Below are positions 50,459 through 59,729 of a DNA stretch of 64,000 nt, in pieces (position 1 is the stretch's first letter; the number at the start of each line of letters is the position of its first letter). The translations under genes were made by a program, and so were the position numbers. The notes below the pieces were generated by a model. That model ran no database searches. It was not told the origin of the DNA and was given only the letters and a program-made list of their open reading frames with translations. Source of the DNA: Burkholderia sp. S171 (lineage in GTDB: Bacteria > Pseudomonadota > Gammaproteobacteria > Burkholderiales > Burkholderiaceae); assembly GCF_009766085.1 (NCBI RefSeq), contig NZ_LMUF01000043.1:177938-241937 (forward strand), written 5' to 3'.

Positions 50459-51964
50459 ATGAGCCAGCCCATCCGCTTTTACCACCGCAACGCGATCCGC
50501 GAAGTCAGCGACGCAGCCGTCACGCGCACCGTCCTCCAGTACCTGCGCGAAGACGCACTCTGCACTGGCACGAAAGAGGGCTGCGCCGAAGGCGATTGCG
50601 GCGCGTGCACGGTCGTTCTCGGCGAACGAGACGAAGCCGGTGCCGTCAAGTTCAAGGCGGTCAACGCGTGCATCCAGTTCCTGCCGACGCTCGACGGCAA
50701 AGCGCTGTTCACGGTCGAAGATCTGCGTCAACCTGACGGTTCCCTGCACCCCGTGCAGGAAGCGATGGTCGAATGTCACGGATCGCAGTGCGGCTTCTGC
50801 ACGCCCGGCTTCGTGATGTCGATGTGGTCGTTGTACGAGAAAAACGGCCACGAACATTCATGCGCCAGCAAAACCGTTCCGTCACGCGCTGAGATATCGG
50901 ATGCGTTGACCGGCAACTTGTGCCGCTGTACCGGCTACCGGCCCATCGTCGACGCGGCGGTGCGGATGTTCGAATTCCCCGCGCCAAAAGCGCCGGTCGA
51001 TGTCGTTGCGTTGTCCCGCACGCTGGCAACGCTCGAACGCGATGACACATTCCGCTACGAACACGCGGGCCAGCGCTTCGAGGCACCGCGCACCGTCGAC
51101 GAACTCGCCCGAATCAAGGTCGCGCAACCGTCCACGCGCATTCTGTCCGGCAGCACCGACATCGGCCTGTGGGTCACGAAACTGATGCGCGATCTCGGCG
51201 ATATTGTCTACGTGGGGCGAATCGCCGCGTTGCAGAAGATTGAAACGTCGGATGACTGGATCGAAATTGGTGCGGGTGTCTCGGTGGAACGAGCCTACGA
51301 AGAACTCGCGAAGCACTATCCTGAACTGAAGGAAATGTGGAAACGCTTCGCGTCGCTGCCGATCCGCAATGCGGGCACGCTCGGCGGCAATATCGCGAAC
51401 GGTTCACCAATTGGCGACTCCATGCCCGGCCTGATCGCGCTTGGCGCGCATGTGATCGTTCGTGGAAACGACATCGAGCGCGAGATGCCGCTCGAAGACC
51501 TGTACCTGGCGTATCAGAAGAAGGACATGGCCGAGCACGAGTTTGTCCTCGCGCTGAAAGTGCCGACACGCACCGGCGTGCGCACGAATCTGCAGTTCCG
51601 CACCTATAAGTTATCGAAGCGTTTCGACTCGGATATCTCGGCGGTGTGTGCGGCGCTCTCTTTTATAGCCGATGGCAACACGATTCGCGATCCGCGCATC
51701 GCGTTCGGCGGAATGGCCGCAACGCCCAAGCGCGCGACGCACGTCGAAGCCGTCCTGCGCGACGCCGACTGGCACGAAGCTACCGCGCAGGCAGCAATGC
51801 TCGCGCTCGCGAAGGACTACGCGCCCCTGTCCGACATGCGCGCATCGAGCGACTATCGGCTCGAAGCCGCGAAGAACACGTTGCATCGATTCTGGCTTGA
51901 GACACGTCCAGTTAATCCGTTGCCGAAAGCGGCGCTCGACGTACGCGCAGTGACTGCTTCCTGA
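50459..51964 (+). CDS. xdhA: Xanthine dehydrogenase small subunit XdhA
   Basis: A 501-residue iron-sulfur and FAD subunit. An N-terminal 2Fe-2S ferredoxin-like domain (GCAEGDCGACTVV, Cys42/47/50) and a second cluster domain (CGFCTPGFVMSMW and LCRCTGYRPI) are followed by an FAD domain with LGGNIANGSPIGDSMPGL. It oxidises NAD(P) with electrons taken from the molybdenum subunit during hypoxanthine/xanthine oxidation to urate. It starts with ATG at 50459 and precedes xdhB after 27 bp. It is full length. Confidence 0.96.
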   Translation: MSQPIRFYHRNAIREVSDAAVTRTVLQYLREDALCTGTKEGCAEGDCGACTVVLGERDEAGAVKFKAVNACIQFLPTLDGKALFTVEDLRQPDGSLHPVQEAMVECHGSQCGFCTPGFVMSMWSLYEKNGHEHSCASKTVPSRAEISDALTGNLCRCTGYRPIVDAAVRMFEFPAPKAPVDVVALSRTLATLERDDTFRYEHAGQRFEAPRTVDELARIKVAQPSTRILSGSTDIGLWVTKLMRDLGDIVYVGRIAALQKIETSDDWIEIGAGVSVERAYEELAKHYPELKEMWKRFASLPIRNAGTLGGNIANGSPIGDSMPGLIALGAHVIVRGNDIEREMPLEDLYLAYQKKDMAEHEFVLALKVPTRTGVRTNLQFRTYKLSKRFDSDISAVCAALSFIADGNTIRDPRIAFGGMAATPKRATHVEAVLRDADWHEATAQAAMLALAKDYAPLSDMRASSDYRLEAAKNTLHRFWLETRPVNPLPKAALDVRAVTAS

Positions 51965-51991
51965 ACCCCGAAGGACACGGAGAACAACAGA

Positions 51992-54388
51992 ATGAATCAG
52001 CAAGCCGAACCGTTCCTGAAGGACTTGAAGGAAGCGAAGGATCTCCTGGAAGCAGACTTCACGCAGGTCCATGTTTCGCGTCCGCACGAATCCGCGCATC
52101 TGCACGTCAGCGGCCGCGCGAGCTATACCGACGACATTCCGGTGGTCGCCGGCACGCTGCACGCGGCGCTCGGCATGTCCGCGAAGGCACACGCAAAAAT
52201 CGTATCGATGTCATTTGATGCCGTGCGGGCAATCCCCGGCGTTGTCGCCGTCCTCACTGCCGCGGACATCCCGGGCGTGAACGATGTCGGCCCCATCATT
52301 CACGGTGACGACCCGATCCTCGCCGATGGCATCGTGCAGTTCGTCGGTCAGCCGATGTTCATTGTCGTCGCGACGTCGCACGACATTGCCCGCCGTGCCG
52401 CACGCCGGGCGGAGGTCGTGTACGAAGAGTTGCCGGCAATCCTGACGCCGCAACAGGCGCGTGCGGCCGACTCCCGCGTGCTGCCCCCAATGAAGCTCGC
52501 GCGTGGCGATGCCGGTGCGAAGATCGCATGGGCCGCGCATCGCGAAACCGGCGAAATGCTGCTCGGCGGGCAAGAACAGTTCTACCTTGAAGGCCAGATT
52601 TCGTACGCAGTACCGAAGGACGACGATGGCATGCACGTGTGGTGCTCGACGCAGCATCCGTCGGAAATGCAGCACATGGTCGCGCACATGCTCAACGTCG
52701 CGTCGCACAACGTGCTGGTCGAATGCCGGCGGATGGGGGGCGGCTTCGGTGGCAAGGAGTCGCAATCGGGGCTGTTCGCGTGCTGCGCGGCGCTCGCCGC
52801 TTGGAAGCTGCTGTGCCCCGTGAAATTGCGTCCGGATCGCGACGACGACATGATGATCACCGGCAAGCGGCACGATTTTCACTACACGTATGAAGTCGGC
52901 TATGACGACACCGGTCTGATCGACGGGGTGACCGTTGACATGACGTCGCGCTGCGGTTTTTCGGCTGACCTTTCAGGCCCGGTGATGACCCGCGCGCTGT
53001 GCCATTTCGACAATGCGTACTGGCTGCCGCACGTCTCTATCGACGGGTTCTGCGGCAAGACGAACACGCAGTCGAACACCGCGTTTCGAGGTTTCGGCGG
53101 ACCGCAGGGTGCGTTTGCGATCGAATACATTGTCGACAACATCGCGCGTTCGGTCGGACTCGATTCCCTCGATGTACGCCGCCGGAATTTGTACGGCAAG
53201 ACCGAGCAGAACGTGACGCCGTACGGGCAAGCGGTCGAAGACAACGTGATTCACGAACTGCTGGACGAGCTCGAAGCCACCAGCAATTACCGCGCTCGAC
53301 GCGAGGCTGTGCGCGAATTCAACGCGAACAACGATGTGCTGAAAAAAGGACTCGCGCTGACGCCGGTGAAGTTCGGCATCGCGTTTAACGTGACTCACTT
53401 TAACCAGGCAGGCGCGCTGGTGCACATTTATACCGACGGCTCGGTGCTCGTGAATCACGGCGGCACGGAGATGGGCCAAGGGCTCAATACGAAGGTTGCG
53501 CAGGTCGTGGCACACGAGCTTGGCATCCGGTTCAATCGTGTCCGCGTCACCGCGACCGATACGAGCAAAGTCGCGAACACGTCGGCAACCGCGGCGTCGA
53601 CGGGCAGCGATCTGAACGGCAAGGCCGCGCAGGACGCCGCCCGCCAACTGCGCGAACGGCTTGCCGCGCTGGCCGCCGAGCACTATGGATCGGGACAGGT
53701 CGACGCACGCGACGTGCGTTTCGTCGACGACCGGATTGTGGTCGGCGACAAGGCGATCCCTTTCGACGAAGTGATCATGCAGGCTTATCGCGCGCGAGTG
53801 CAATTGTGGTCCGATGGTTTTTACAAGACCCCGAAGCTCTACTGGGACCAAGGGAAGATGCAGGGTCGGCCGTTCTCTTACTACTCCTACGGCGCAGCGG
53901 TTTCCGAAGTCGTGATCGACACGCTGACCGGCGAAATGCGCGTGCTGCGCGCCGATGCATTGCATGACGTGGGCGCGTCGCTCAATCCGGCTTTGGATGT
54001 GGGCCAAGTCGAAGGTGGTTTCATTCAGGGAATGGGTTGGCTGACGACCGAGGAATTGTGGTGGAACGCAGGCGGCAAGCTGATGACCCATGCACCATCC
54101 ACGTACAAGATCCCGACCGTCAATGATTGCCCGCCTGTGTTTGACGTCCGGTTGTTCAAGAACCGCAATGCGGAGGACAGCATCCACCGCTCGAAGGCTG
54201 TCGGCGAACCGCCCTTGCTGCTGCCGTTTTCGGTGTTCTTCGCGATCCGCGATGCAGTCGCGAGTGTCGGCAATAACACCGTGAATCCGCCGTTGAATGC
54301 ACCCGCGACCAGCGAGGAAATCTTGAAAGCAGTGGGTGCCGTTCGTGCTGCAATGGCTGCGGCTGCTGCCCCTACTGCAGCTTCTTGA
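51992..54388 (+). CDS. xdhB: Xanthine dehydrogenase large (molybdenum) subunit XdhB
   Basis: A 798-residue molybdenum-binding subunit. Key family motifs: GQEQFYLEGQ, GGGFGGKESQ, FRGFGGPQGAFAIE (substrate-orienting Arg) and the late KAVGEPPLLLPFS, whose Glu is the base at the molybdenum centre. No signal peptide, so it is cytoplasmic. It pairs with XdhA to hydroxylate hypoxanthine and xanthine. It is followed after 13 bp by a shortened xdhC, the chaperone that matures its cofactor. Confidence 0.96.
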   Translation: MNQQAEPFLKDLKEAKDLLEADFTQVHVSRPHESAHLHVSGRASYTDDIPVVAGTLHAALGMSAKAHAKIVSMSFDAVRAIPGVVAVLTAADIPGVNDVGPIIHGDDPILADGIVQFVGQPMFIVVATSHDIARRAARRAEVVYEELPAILTPQQARAADSRVLPPMKLARGDAGAKIAWAAHRETGEMLLGGQEQFYLEGQISYAVPKDDDGMHVWCSTQHPSEMQHMVAHMLNVASHNVLVECRRMGGGFGGKESQSGLFACCAALAAWKLLCPVKLRPDRDDDMMITGKRHDFHYTYEVGYDDTGLIDGVTVDMTSRCGFSADLSGPVMTRALCHFDNAYWLPHVSIDGFCGKTNTQSNTAFRGFGGPQGAFAIEYIVDNIARSVGLDSLDVRRRNLYGKTEQNVTPYGQAVEDNVIHELLDELEATSNYRARREAVREFNANNDVLKKGLALTPVKFGIAFNVTHFNQAGALVHIYTDGSVLVNHGGTEMGQGLNTKVAQVVAHELGIRFNRVRVTATDTSKVANTSATAASTGSDLNGKAAQDAARQLRERLAALAAEHYGSGQVDARDVRFVDDRIVVGDKAIPFDEVIMQAYRARVQLWSDGFYKTPKLYWDQGKMQGRPFSYYSYGAAVSEVVIDTLTGEMRVLRADALHDVGASLNPALDVGQVEGGFIQGMGWLTTEELWWNAGGKLMTHAPSTYKIPTVNDCPPVFDVRLFKNRNAEDSIHRSKAVGEPPLLLPFSVFFAIRDAVASVGNNTVNPPLNAPATSEEILKAVGAVRAAMAAAAAPTAAS

Positions 54389-54401
54389 TTCGAGGCTTGC
54401 T

Positions 54402-55004
54402 ATGGAAATGCTCCGGGAATCTGTTGTTATCGGCCGTCGTAGCACGGTGTCGACGTCGTCGCCTGCACCGCCAACGCATATCGTATTGTTTGGTGCAGGG
54501 CACGTCGGGCATGCCCTTGTCAAGTTGCTGGGGATGCTGCCTTGCGTAGTTCAGTGGGTCGATGCACGCGACGAACTCTTTCCCGATGAAGTGCCCGGCA
54601 ACGTAGAGATCGAAGCGACCGATACGCAGGATGTCATTGTGGATTCAGCGCCGGCCGGCGCCTGTTTTCTGGTGATGACGCACGACCATTCGCTGGATTT
54701 TTCACTTGCGGTCCGGATCATGAGACGCAACGATTTCGCTTACTTCGGCATGATCGGGTCGAAGACAAAACGCGTGAAATTCGAGCGACGATTGGTTGAT
54801 CGAGGGGTGGACCCCGCGCGATTGATGGAGATGACCTGTCCCATCGGCGTGGAGGGAATCGTGGATAAGGCGCCGGCTTCAATTGCTGTCGCTGTTTGTG
54901 CGCAGTTGATGCAGGTCAGGGCCTTGTCACAGTATGGCGCTCGGCTATGCCTGGGGCGTGAAGGCGAACGGCTTTACGGTGAGGCAGCGACTGAAAAAGC
55001 GTAA
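54402..55004 (+). CDS. xdhC: XdhC-like molybdenum cofactor chaperone, N-terminal domain missing
   Basis: About 200 residues. The Rossmann domain is intact: PTHIVLFGAGHVGHALVKLL, HWVD-like QWVDARDELF, FLVMTHDHSLD, FAYFGMIGSKTKR and MTCPIGVEGIVDKAP. Family proteins normally carry, before this, a domain of over 100 residues with a cysteine-containing CCGG motif involved in cofactor sulfuration; that domain is absent here. Upstream the xdhB stop lies only 13 bp away, so there is no room for it. The protein may still bind XdhB, or it may be a decayed copy with another full XdhC elsewhere. The longer frame to 54336 overlaps xdhB and adds only unrelated residues. Confidence 0.8.
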   Translation: MEMLRESVVIGRRSTVSTSSPAPPTHIVLFGAGHVGHALVKLLGMLPCVVQWVDARDELFPDEVPGNVEIEATDTQDVIVDSAPAGACFLVMTHDHSLDFSLAVRIMRRNDFAYFGMIGSKTKRVKFERRLVDRGVDPARLMEMTCPIGVEGIVDKAPASIAVAVCAQLMQVRALSQYGARLCLGREGERLYGEAATEKA

Positions 55005-55905
55005 GCGTCCTGAGCGCATCGTTTGGAGCGCAGAAGGCATCGCCCTCCCGGCGTGATTGTGAGTACGGTGATCGGGAGCGCTCGGCAAGCTGTTTTCCAA
55101 AGGTGCGAGCCGCGACGTACGCCGAGCAAAATCTTCTCACCTCGATCCGGCACCGATCGAAATAAACCCTTCTACGACAAATCGGATCAGCAACTCGCTC
55201 CGTGCATGAGTCCCCGATTTCGCCCATGCTTCAACGAGCATTCGATCAGATCGCAGGTTAGTGGGCAAGTTGCGCTATGGAAAGAACGTTCCAATGGGCG
55301 AGGAAAAGCAGATTCAGAGTTTGGAAGCTTGCAATATGCTGACAAACAGGCTTTAATGAGCCATCTGCTTCTTAATTCTTCTCCAGCGCTCTTGACCTAG
55401 GCAACCACCGTGTTTCTCACTTCGCTTCATTCACTCACAGTGTTCAATCTTCCGGTCGTGACCGGAAGATGCCTGCGTGCGAGCGAAAAATCGAGCGTCA
55501 CGCAGTTCAACTGGAGCCGCGCACGTCCGGCGGACAGGTCCACACTTCCTTGAGCCCGGCTCCCGCGTAACGACTGATCTTCAGTCAACGCGCGAACCGG
55601 GCCTTTTCCCGCACATCTCACATCGCTGCATAGGCGTCGATTCAATAAGAACCGGCGTTGGAAACGCACGCGTGGCCGTCTGATCGTCGATTGGGCGCAT
55701 CATTTTTGAGCTGCGGTTTTAACCGTTAAAAAGCGTTTCTTCATTGATTCTCCCTGAAGGCCGGTAGCGATCCTGCGGCGCACATGGGTCTTTCCGTGTC
55801 AGTGGCCTAGGGCGCCTTATCACCTAGGATAACTAACGGTAGAAGAATTGGTTCGATGGCGATTGCGTTATCCAACTTAATTTTCAATTTACACACGAGG
55901 TACCT
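55005..55905. other. Long gene-free region after xdhC
   Basis: About 900 bp with only weak frames, such as 55023-55400, which has no recognisable family features. A perfect 11-bp inverted repeat is at 55447. I see no RNA gene, IS element or obvious gene remnant. The gap next to a truncated xdhC could reflect a past deletion or rearrangement. Confidence 0.55.
55447..55470. promoter_or_regulatory. Perfect inverted repeat, possible operator
   Basis: ATCTTCCGGTC and GACCGGAAGAT are exact complements separated by GT. The two-base gap is too small for an efficient RNA loop without opening the stem, so a protein-binding palindrome is more likely than a terminator. No adjacent gene clearly uses it. 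Confidence 0.4.
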
Positions 55906-56343
55906 ATGTCATTCAACAAACTTCAACCCTCTACATTGGCGCGATCCCGGACCAAGGGCATGCCAATTCTGTCCGAACTCGATATGGAACGGCTCAAGCG
56001 TTGTGCACGCGTGTCAAGCGCCTCATCCGAGCAGCGTACGCTCGTGGAGGAGCTGGAAGACACAGCCATGCTGCTTGACGCTGCCGAAGTACCAACAGAT
56101 GTCGTCATGGTGAACACCCGGATCGAATGCACGGCGCTCGCCAGTGGCCACGCCCATCAATGGACGCTCGTCTATCCGGATGAAGCGGACTATGAACGGG
56201 GATGTCTGTCGGTTCTTTCACCCGCTGGGTACGCGCTTCTTGGCGCACGGGTGGGGCAGACCGTGGAGTGTCGGCCGCCGAGTGGTGTGTCGATTCAATA
56301 CATTGTCAAACGCATTCTGTTTCGTCCCGAACAGGTTTCTTAA
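55906..56343 (+). CDS. Rnk-like / GreA-GreB C-terminal domain protein
   Basis: A 145-residue protein. A short N-terminal helical arm (LSELDMERLKRCAR) is followed by the FKBP-like C-terminal domain of transcript cleavage factors, as in Rnk: VVMVNTRIECTALASGHAHQWTLVYPDEADYE, CLSVLSPAGYALLGARVGQTVECRPPSG. Rnk proteins bind RNA polymerase as anti-Gre factors. It has no neighbours in an operon and is located by itself between xdh and the dioxygenase cluster. Confidence 0.85.
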   Translation: MSFNKLQPSTLARSRTKGMPILSELDMERLKRCARVSSASSEQRTLVEELEDTAMLLDAAEVPTDVVMVNTRIECTALASGHAHQWTLVYPDEADYERGCLSVLSPAGYALLGARVGQTVECRPPSGVSIQYIVKRILFRPEQVS

Positions 56344-56772
56344 AAGATGACCTCCACATCCAGACGCGCATCGGCGCGGACGGCGTGTTATTGCGTGCGT
56401 CAATCCGAAGGTGCGGGCGGGCAATGCGATGCGCAAGGCGTCGCGTTCACCCCGCTGCGTCTGATGTGCCGCCAGCAAATTTTGCGCTAAAGGTCGCAAC
56501 CAAAAGGCGCAATTTCGGGTGTGGCAGATTCGTCTGCTTTCGCCGTTCTCCCTCTCAAATAGACAATGCCGATACCAGCCTCAGCTGGCCTTAATTGGTT
56601 TGTCAGCCATCGCGAGCACGAGCAGCGCGCTCAAGGCTAGCCGCAGATGCGACAAGAACACTCCGGTCTTTGTCCGTGGCGATACCGCGGATAGACAAAC
56701 CGCGTCGGCCCCGCAATACGACCCTTTTTCCATAAAGCCGCTCGCCAAGGGTAAACGATAATTTTGACAATA

Positions 56773-56800
56773 TTGACTCAGGCCGGATTAGAGCTATGAT
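56773..56800 (+). promoter_or_regulatory. Sigma-70 promoter of dioxygenase operon
   Basis: TTGACT (56773-56778), 16-bp spacer and TATGAT (56795-56800). Transcription should start near 56807, 33 bp before the ferredoxin ATG. An alternative -35 TTGACA at 56764 has too long a spacing to this -10. Confidence 0.6.
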
Positions 56801-56826
56801 TAATTCATCAGCATACTGATCAATTA
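56801..56826. promoter_or_regulatory. Operator-like inverted repeat at the transcript start
   Basis: TAATTCATCAG and CTGATCAATTA are complementary except for one base, separated by CATA. It sits immediately after the -10 box, over the predicted +1, so a bound protein would block initiation. The size suits MarR- or TetR-type repressors. No candidate gene is adjacent. Confidence 0.5.
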
Positions 56827-56839
56827 GCCGGGCAAGCCG

Positions 56840-57145
56840 ATGACACTCAAATTCGCAGCAAACCTCGACGATTTGAACGCGGATCAACCTTATGCCGCGA
56901 CGATCGAGAACGAACAGATCGCCCTGTACCTGGTAGACGGCGAGGTCTATGCAACGCATAACGTTTGCACCCACCAGTTCGCGTTGCTGAGCGACGGTTT
57001 TCTGGAAGACGGATGCATTGAGTGCCCGCTTCATCAGGGGAAATTCGATGTAAAGACCGGTGCCGCGCTTTGCGCGCCCGCGACCGCGCCGATCAAGACT
57101 TACAAGGTCCAGATTGAAAAGGGCGCCGTGATGGTCGAGCTTTAA
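56840..57145 (+). CDS. Rieske-type [2Fe-2S] ferredoxin
   Basis: A 101-residue Rieske ferredoxin with ligands CTHQ (about Cys43/His45) and CPLHQG (about Cys63/His66). It is an electron carrier from the FAD reductase encoded next to the dioxygenase alpha subunit. It has no signal peptide. It is the first gene of the operon. The start follows a weak ribosome site (GGCAAG). The protein length and motif spacing are normal for AndAb/NagAb-like ferredoxins. Confidence 0.93.
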   Translation: MTLKFAANLDDLNADQPYAATIENEQIALYLVDGEVYATHNVCTHQFALLSDGFLEDGCIECPLHQGKFDVKTGAALCAPATAPIKTYKVQIEKGAVMVEL

Positions 57146-57191
57146 GCGATCGGCTCTTTGACTCAAGCTGACTCAAGCCAGGAATTTAAAC

Positions 57192-58418
57192 GTGGAAACG
57201 ATCTTGATTATCGGTGCGGGACAGGCCGGTGGCCGCGCCGCCGAAGCGCTGCGGGCACAAGGCTTCGACGGCTCGATAGTGCTCGCGGGTGATGAACAGC
57301 ACCGGCCGTACGAGCGCCCGGCATTGTCGAAGACCGTGCTGACGGCGATTGACGATAACGACTGCTTCAACGCGTGGCTCCATTCGAGCGACTTCTACGA
57401 GACGAGCAATATCGACTGGATCGCGGACAGCGTTGAACGACTCGACGTGACGCATCGCACGGCAACGTTCCGAAGCGGGCGAAGCATCGGATTCGACAAA
57501 TGTCTGATCACGACCGGTGGGCGAGCGCGTCGGCTTCCCGGAACGCCTGACAGCCATCATGTTTTCACGCTGCGCACGCTGCAGGACGCGATGAGAGTAC
57601 GAGAGCGCTTGGCCGATGCGCGTTCGGTAGCCGTGATTGGAGGAGGTTTCCTCGGGCTGGAGTTCGCGGCAAGTGCCCGGGCGCGCGGAATTGACGTCAC
57701 TGTGGCGGAAGCCGATGAGCAATTGCTGGGACGCGCGCTGCCGCGCGAATTCTCTGATCGTCTACGCGCCAAGCACGAGCAAAACGGAGTCAGGTTTATG
57801 CTCGGCGCAAAGCTGATTTTGTCAACGGAAGAGGCGTGCGGGGTGAACCTGACGTTCGAAGGGAATACATCGGAGCACTTTGACTTCGTCGTGGTTGCCA
57901 TTGGACAGGAGCCGAATGAAGCGCTCGCCAGAGCTGCCGGTCTTGAGACAGGTAACGGCATACACGTTGATGCGCATTGCCAGACGTCGATTGCCGGCTT
58001 TTATGCAGCAGGCGATTGTGCGAATTTTCCGTTCGGAACGTCCGGCCGGCGTCTGCGTCTGGAGTCATGGCAGAACGCGCAGGACCAGGCAATTGTCGCG
58101 GCCCGCAACATGTTGGGAGAGTCGGTCGAGTATCGCCCAAGTCCATGGTTCTGGACTGACCAGTACGACTGGAACGTCCAGATGCTGGGAATGCTCGACG
58201 GTCCCGTGGATCAATGGATCGAGCGTCGCACTTCCATCGACAAGACCTTGCTCATGGGCTTGCGGGATAAAGCGATTGTGTACGCGCTCGCGGTAAATAA
58301 CGGAGGTGAGTTGCGGGCGATTCGTCGTCTTGTTGAACAGGCAACCCAGGTCGATCCAGAGGCTCTCGCGGACCCGAACGTCAAGTTGCGACACCTCGAA
58401 CGACACGCTCACTCTTAA
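57192..58418 (+). CDS. Ferredoxin reductase, FAD-dependent, dioxygenase type
   Basis: A 408-residue flavoprotein with FAD motif TILIIGAGQAGGRAAEALR, NAD(P)H motif SVAVIGGGFLGLEFAASARARG and a flavin-loop FYAAGDCANFPFG, ending with a helical reductase C-terminal domain. It transfers electrons from NADH to the Rieske ferredoxin. It starts with GTG after AGGA. It lies 46 bp downstream of the ferredoxin and 18 bp before the alpha subunit gene. Confidence 0.93.
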   Translation: METILIIGAGQAGGRAAEALRAQGFDGSIVLAGDEQHRPYERPALSKTVLTAIDDNDCFNAWLHSSDFYETSNIDWIADSVERLDVTHRTATFRSGRSIGFDKCLITTGGRARRLPGTPDSHHVFTLRTLQDAMRVRERLADARSVAVIGGGFLGLEFAASARARGIDVTVAEADEQLLGRALPREFSDRLRAKHEQNGVRFMLGAKLILSTEEACGVNLTFEGNTSEHFDFVVVAIGQEPNEALARAAGLETGNGIHVDAHCQTSIAGFYAAGDCANFPFGTSGRRLRLESWQNAQDQAIVAARNMLGESVEYRPSPWFWTDQYDWNVQMLGMLDGPVDQWIERRTSIDKTLLMGLRDKAIVYALAVNNGGELRAIRRLVEQATQVDPEALADPNVKLRHLERHAHS

Positions 58419-58436
58419 CGTATTCAGGAGAGCATT

Positions 58437-59729
58437 TTGTATTCGTCAGAGACAGTCATTGGGCTCGGTACACCGAGCGTCAAGAACAAGCCGATTGAAC
58501 AACTCGTGTGGCCGGAAGAGGGTCTTCATGCGATCCCGGACTGGGTCTATACGAGCGATGATGTATACGCCCGCGAGATAGAACGGATTTTTCACGGCCC
58601 TACCTGGAATTTCGTCGCCCTCGAGGCCGAGGTTCCCAACAGCGGGGACTACAAGCGTTCGTACGTGGGGCCAACGCCGGTGGTCGTGTCGCGCGCGGAA
58701 GATGGTTCCATCCACGTGTTCGAGAATCGTTGCGCCCATCGTGGCGCCGAATTCTGTCGCCACACACGAGGGAACAATACCGAATTTGTCTGCCCGTATC
58801 ACCAGTGGTCTTATGACCTGAAAGGAAACCTGCAAGGTATTCCGTTTAAACGCGGCGTGAACAAGCTCGGCGGGATGCCGCGAGATTTCCGCAACGAGGA
58901 CCACGGTCTGAAGAAGCTCGCTGTCACCACGCGCAATGGGGTGGTCTTCGCTTCATTCACGCACGACATGGAGCCGATTGAAGATTACCTGACGCCGGAA
59001 ATCCTGAAAGATTTCGACACTGTCTTTAACGGCAAGAAGCTGCGCATTCTCGGGTTTTACAAGAACGAGTTGCCGTGCAACTGGAAGATGTACCACGAGA
59101 ATCTGAAGGACCCGTACCACGCAACCCTGCTGCACTCGTTCCTCGTGGTGTTCGGCTTGCTGGTCGCAGGAAACCGGTCGGCGATGGTGGCCGACAGCAA
59201 GCGCGGTGTCCACGGGACGATGGCATCGGCGAAAAGTGATTCACTTTATGCGGCAGTGGATGCCGACAAGAAGAAAGAGATGCGCTCGTTCCACGAGGGC
59301 ATGGTCCTGAAGGACGAACGCTTCCTTGAGTACGTGAAGGAGTTTGATTCCGAGTGGTCGGTGACCATGCAGACGATCTGGCCGAACCTGATCGTTCAGC
59401 GTGAAATGAACACCTTGGGCGTACGGCATATTGTTCCGAACGGCCCAAACAGCATGATCATGCTCTGGACCATGTTCGGCTACGAAGACGATACCGAAGA
59501 GACCACGCGCCACCGGCTCCGCCAGGGCAACCTGATGGGACCCGCGGGTTTCCTGGGTCTGGAGGATAACGAAGCAATGAAGTTTGTTCAGGAAGGGGTG
59601 CGCCGCTCCGTAACGGACCGCAGCGTTCTCAAGCTTGACAGCGACAACATCGGAACCGCGGATAGCCTGATCTCTGAAGCCGCCATTCGTGCGATGTACA
59701 AGCACTATCGTGAAGTCATGGGGTTCTAA
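58437..59729 (+). CDS. Aromatic-ring hydroxylating dioxygenase alpha subunit (NagG/AndAc-like)
   Basis: A 430-residue alpha subunit. The Rieske domain has CAHRGAEF (Cys99, His101) and CPYHQW (Cys119, His122). The catalytic domain has ENLKDPYHATLLH, with His228 and His233 as iron ligands and Asp225 bridging the two redox centres. Blocks GGMPRDF, VFASF and FNGKKLRILGF follow salicylate 5-hydroxylase (NagG) and anthranilate dioxygenase (AndAc) patterns. It acts as a trimer of alpha-beta pairs, inserting O2 into an aromatic carboxylate. It begins with TTG (58437), with AGGAGA eight bases upstream. It is followed by beta without any gap. Confidence 0.93.
   Translation: MYSSETVIGLGTPSVKNKPIEQLVWPEEGLHAIPDWVYTSDDVYAREIERIFHGPTWNFVALEAEVPNSGDYKRSYVGPTPVVVSRAEDGSIHVFENRCAHRGAEFCRHTRGNNTEFVCPYHQWSYDLKGNLQGIPFKRGVNKLGGMPRDFRNEDHGLKKLAVTTRNGVVFASFTHDMEPIEDYLTPEILKDFDTVFNGKKLRILGFYKNELPCNWKMYHENLKDPYHATLLHSFLVVFGLLVAGNRSAMVADSKRGVHGTMASAKSDSLYAAVDADKKKEMRSFHEGMVLKDERFLEYVKEFDSEWSVTMQTIWPNLIVQREMNTLGVRHIVPNGPNSMIMLWTMFGYEDDTEETTRHRLRQGNLMGPAGFLGLEDNEAMKFVQEGVRRSVTDRSVLKLDSDNIGTADSLISEAAIRAMYKHYREVMGF

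Larger units (their letters stand above)
56344..56839. other. Upstream region of dioxygenase operon
   Basis: No gene is supported. The right end carries a sigma-70-type promoter (56773-56800) with an operator-like inverted repeat directly downstream. No regulator gene is in this gap. Confidence 0.65.

Noticed and set aside
55023..55400. 125-codon frame after xdhC
   Set aside because: Charged, unrecognised sequence without domain features; no ribosome site of note.
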